In this document: positions 63,401 through 64,000 of the stretch, one piece after another
How the letters are laid out: each line of letters starts with the position of its first letter
Position numbering within the stretch: the first letter of the stretch is position 1
DNA from: Bacteroidales bacterium
GTDB taxonomy: Bacteria; Bacteroidota; Bacteroidia; Bacteroidales; P3
DNA length: 64,000 nt
Assembly: GCA_017633985.1 (NCBI GenBank)
Contig: JAGBOF010000002.1
Coordinates: forward strand, 47,218 to 111,217
Reading direction: 5' to 3'
The notes under the pieces: generated by a model
Seen by the model: only the letters and a program-made list of their open reading frames with translations
What the model was told of the DNA's origin: nothing
The model's database searches: none
Program-made: the position numbers and the translations under genes

Positions 63401-64000
63401 GGCAGGTAATGTTGAAGTAATTGAACAGGGATTTGCTTACAAGGTAAAAGAAGCTGAAGGTGACTACACAATGGTAACCGTTACTTCTGCCGAAGAACAA
63501 ATCAGCTATGACGTTACGGGATTGCTTGATTCTACGGTTTACACATATTACGCTTATGCAAAGGTTAACGCAACTACAGGCGATTCAATAATCAGATCTG
63601 AAAACGATGTTGAATTTACGACATTGAAGAAGACAATTGTTGAGACTGATCCTGTTGTACGTACTGCTGATGCATCGGGTATTGATTCAGTTAAAGCAAC
63701 GTTGAACGCAACGGTAACTGTTACAGAGACTACGAAGGCTATCGTATCTTCGGGCTTCATGTACAGAAAAGCTACCGACAGCGAATACACAACCGTTGAA
63801 GCTGCAATCAATAACGGCACGATGACTTACGAACTTACAGGCTTGACTCCTGATACCGAATATCAGTTTGCAGGCTTTGTAAATACGGCTGACGGACATT
63901 TGATGGGAGACATCAAGACGTTCAAGACGTTGGCTACATCGGGCTTGGCAGAGATAGCAAACATGATGTTGATAAGCACATATCCTAACCCTACGACAAG
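54462..64000 (+). CDS. Giant surface protein: alternating cleaved-adhesin/FnIII domains with T9SS end (partial at right edge)
   Basis: The frame stayed open at the several points I checked, for about 3179 codons. It opens with a signal peptide (MKKRFGFLLVAMMLIAAS, then GFSQ). From residue 20 to about 2340 I count nine units, each a jelly-roll domain of the choice-of-anchor J/cleaved adhesin type (starts such as WSENFDTGYSYYDVPDNWT, ends SWYIDDM or VIDNIKVTGSDC) followed by a fibronectin III domain of about 90 residues (TPSTKYDVYVTRNCDGDE). Residues about 2340-3155 are further FnIII or Ig-like repeats (VTTLDAVNVDSTTATLSG). The final residues LISTYPNPTT begin a T9SS sorting domain, so the protein ends shortly beyond the window. 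Related domains occur in gingipain/HagA adhesins. A surface adhesin role is inferred. Confidence 0.85.
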   Translation, partial: MKKRFGFLLVAMMLIAASGFSQNIKIGWSENFDTGYSYYDVPDNWTVVKKATYGGHDYPNIVAWSNASRSKTNALEFKGGEGWIAMPAVEDGTDLNQLRLSFYYRCNSSNSSEYGQMFIGVMKDVDDDLDTWVEVKEVPYKYGGEGTWSDKWTVDLSEVGTEYKYIVLKCTSLNNASWYIDDMEIEAIPDCPKITGNLTYSGVTDQTATISFTDAEDQSGWVLYWKASSDENYTPVEITYTEYELTDLTPSTKYDVYVTRNCDGDEAEKSEVISFKTTAVLIDAPFEMTFEDDDDATHIEMRTSNNEAEWFIGSAENNTPDVEDGKAMYISKDNGESASFDKRTNNQTGYSFAVIPIKFDDAAEHAITFDYKCEGVWYNYGTYEPYEAKLRVYLVPAGDEIPESGSPTTGVKLLEAMNQADWQNFVYTTTSVANTTQQLVFIFRNGGYSNYGTSNNSIPPVIDNIKVTGSDCASPTDLASNNVLTESFGISWTQAGDVDGWRVYYKQTSDDEWESFDVTGNEPTATVEGLEGDHYYNAKVVALCGSEETVPTNTITVHTACVAIEDLPWETGFEDGYTLDCWEMVSQTNSSYNSNPFPKLQDDNTSIAYEGKGCIEFKTYHAGTQVIALPLFGYDLTQNRLNFMYRTNEQYSYGKGTFEAGYITDLNNAESFTALETLEATENNKWRDAEVYLTSVPEGARLALRYTQTGNNYGYTSWYVDNFKVSEQPSCSPITKNSVAGSQIEENSFTITFEDLIEEHNSWKVYYRPKGSTEDPKVVTTTEQSVELTDLSADTYYDVYVTVDCGDVESDPSYTASIKTACGAVTIDANSWTADFEDGDASLDCWTITEKNSAGFPNILKNNTTYAHGGSNSMEFRDYNLMIATPRFTNEINTLRVSFWVKTMNNYNGGNTGHILVGVMSDPSDSSTFEAVDTVVYPGNTNYFEVVTDFAGVQLTGDNNCVALKYETPNFQQNSWYIDDVKVSLIPSCAAPGKNSLTLAAKSSSSLTVAFTDGDESHSKWKVFYRQEGENTWQNVETTDKESTVLSGLEANSNYEVYVITVCDGADGDEPTNTFTFRTECGPMSASSIPWEEGFESGTDKQVPLCWTRVQEAENGGYTFPNIIHHNNSVRTGSKALEFKGGDCMIAFPEFDVDYHALRVRFYHRYNNSSSNAGKLYIGVVSNVADPSTFEQIAEVPYHYGNNTSTYSEEEEISLAGYTTTGNVRLAFKYVSDQVSSSWYVDDITLDALPPCSPIVKSSVQATEIGNDSAKITFEDPDASHTSWNVYYKENGSDDNYQSVTTSEKEATLTLSANTKYDVYVTVNCDEDGDSDPSKTISFTTKADPVSVPYSQDFESDNIKDFVFTTYTSYYTPNPWVIGSATAKDGEKSMYVGDESSNTIGSTYGSYSYAALNIQFGDKAAYTIAFDVKAPSTYTNNYLNVYLTSGEVPESGWPQDAKLLNDEPITNLSDWTNFSYEIAGIENTQQTLIFVWYNYNSCTPAAIDNLTIDGSDCARPYNLKAEPEDVQATIRWTNPTSSTSVDLYYIEADQANSDNPQWTKVSGITDSSYVITGLDYVTRYNAYLVSNCGANGTATSSTVSFKTTAKMANVGGGYTNNFETADELSSVDMRQSGVYRWTTGNAPYGGGDNKALYATADTNDAFVAASGSRQSYQYNSVYTVIPLKFGDKTEYKISFDYFNGSSQSYINAYLVPSSTEVVDGQSLDLNNAVTIGTSLYSDTWTTVTSAPLTGFENSVYQLVFAWRCYDNSTSLAPIAVDNLKIIGSDCAQPADLDIVDITENSAEITWQEKGNATQWTVYYKLTPGGTYSDTTFVSGETAEVDGSKVTATLSGLLSGAKYSAYVVADCYESSNPSDAIEFSTLGKMVNTFPYEVTFEDLSARGVFTFSGNCNDKWYIGTATAVMDVSDDNKDYHSMYISSNGGENYQYSAAYGDSYAAMKIQFGEDAEYSIDFDYEVGGRLTVANLNVYLVPADKSVSSTQDTIQIMDQIFGANSFVHHSAIVKNVAGKAYNLVFKWHNNTGSIWAKPAGIDNIRIVGSNCSSVANLRTEGRKQTNSMRLRWTDNSGDTQAWKVYYRPMWSITEEFKDTVVYDSVMVLEDLASATQYAIYVTALCGDEEESVHAYLENATECVLLVEDQGWFDGFDNYSTPRNRTAPMCWTVLKSSPKREETGIYVQMPSVITFANTGYDNDATSLEFNYVGTIATPVFANDIETLQLSFYAYKSENQYIKEAYMNMYVAGDIYDTTTWEPIWINVNDEIPNGTNTSIDALKYEQFTIPFNNIISKGKNKSIIIERLNYGNYEACWYFDNFRMDILRPEDFEETCNADVEITVEDAEVKDGVTYTAEENEATINWSNLGNASKWDYKINLNGKFVATNDSTATFKNLIPGTEYTAYVRSYCVDAVYDTVENEDGTTNINVSYVANGKLSAWDSIKFTTAGENPNKCDAVVDLDKTEVTENSISVSWTGDAESYQVAITKALDASYQFLVNDDIQTTANSQYTFSDLLDSTDYRVYVRQVCEYNNSEWDSIDVTTLKKYLAPEVTTTDAINIDSTSATLTGSVTWNSETPNKKGFEIRMASEAESAAVAYESSTEGTNFNYNATGLKSDTKYSYRAYAEATDGTKFYGSWTEFKTLEWIPNPPVVTTSAMAESDYDSTSAVFNATVTLGDESLTGKGFVYWTGNDNPVTVNLTAAEAFTYKADKVLKDAKEYSYTAFATTAKYTVYGDTLTFTTKPSPNTIVPPSVTTLDATGVDSVKATLNGKAVKHEQGAEITEVGFFYGKFGTALNTKVVSSLSGEEFNSEISGLDAATAYAYYAYAIANGDTVKGNNKQFTTVAETLIPPTVTTLDAVNVDSTTATLSGNIVKGNQTIIQSGFRYFVQGADTSFVTSQVVEGDFTANIKNLTPASEYVYFAYAVTDSGEFRGEDKMFTTLEGPKVYPTVQTYSASTVTESGATLNGRVKAGNVEVIEQGFAYKVKEAEGDYTMVTVTSAEEQISYDVTGLLDSTVYTYYAYAKVNATTGDSIIRSENDVEFTTLKKTIVETDPVVRTADASGIDSVKATLNATVTVTETTKAIVSSGFMYRKATDSEYTTVEAAINNGTMTYELTGLTPDTEYQFAGFVNTADGHLMGDIKTFKTLATSGLAEIANMMLISTYPNPTT

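Overview
The window comes from a member of the Bacteroidota, most likely the order Bacteroidales; I cannot go lower from sequence alone. Pointers are: repeated Bacteroidota-type promoters (TTTG, 19-20 bp spacer, TAnnTTTG); four proteins that carry or begin a type IX secretion (T9SS) C-terminal sorting domain; a fused FeoA-FeoB; BspA-type leucine-rich repeat surface proteins; and anaerobic enzymes (pyruvate:ferredoxin oxidoreductase, indolepyruvate:ferredoxin oxidoreductase, methylmalonyl-CoA mutase). There are two tRNA genes (Met-type CAT and Asp) and no rRNA. No integrase or transposase gene was recognised.

Layout. 1-4.5 kb: murB (partial), a hemerythrin/RIC-like LuxR-type regulator divergent from feoAB, and a small FeoB-associated Cys-rich protein. 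4.5-8.9 kb: a 14 x 21 bp tandem array, an A-tract inverted-repeat element, a small sorted protein and a large BspA/T9SS protein with a palindromic leader. 8.9-20.3 kb: a YhcG-type nuclease, iorAB, an outer-membrane barrel receptor, a DEAD-box helicase, a TPR protein, aroK, tsaD and msrA. 20.4-25.2 kb: an orphan TolC-like protein ending inside a palindromic repeat, then a four-gene secreted cluster (lipoprotein, S74/T9SS protein, GH16-like enzyme, paralogous lipoprotein). 25.4-30.1 kb: tRNA-Met, mutB, a lipoprotein, and an outer-membrane protein preceded by a possible H-type pseudoknot. 30.2-34.9 kb: an apparent operon of an ECF sigma factor fused through one membrane segment to an outer-membrane barrel, then radical SAM, Gfo/Idh/MocA and methyltransferase genes. 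35-38.2 kb: higBA, a broken copy and an intact copy of a YhcG-type nuclease, a lipoprotein, and 38 bp direct repeats. 38.3-43.4 kb: tRNA-Asp, a BaiN-like flavoprotein, a long rod-like RNA candidate, a small protein, and a BspA protein with about 46 Asp-Thr sequons. 43.5-54 kb: nifJ, a Rel/SpoT enzyme, tadA, a thioesterase, comF, rpsF-rpsR-rplI and a TrmH-family methyltransferase. 54.4-64 kb: one very large cell-surface protein that runs off the right edge just as its T9SS domain begins.

The strongest candidates for something new are the sigma factor-barrel fusion with its three enzyme genes (one stretch of the fusion's linker is encoded by the same palindromic repeat family that sits between genes elsewhere here), the rod-shaped RNA at 40.15 kb, the pseudoknot leader at 29.4 kb, and three families of dispersed intergenic repeats. 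All functional statements rest on reading motifs by eye; no database search was run.
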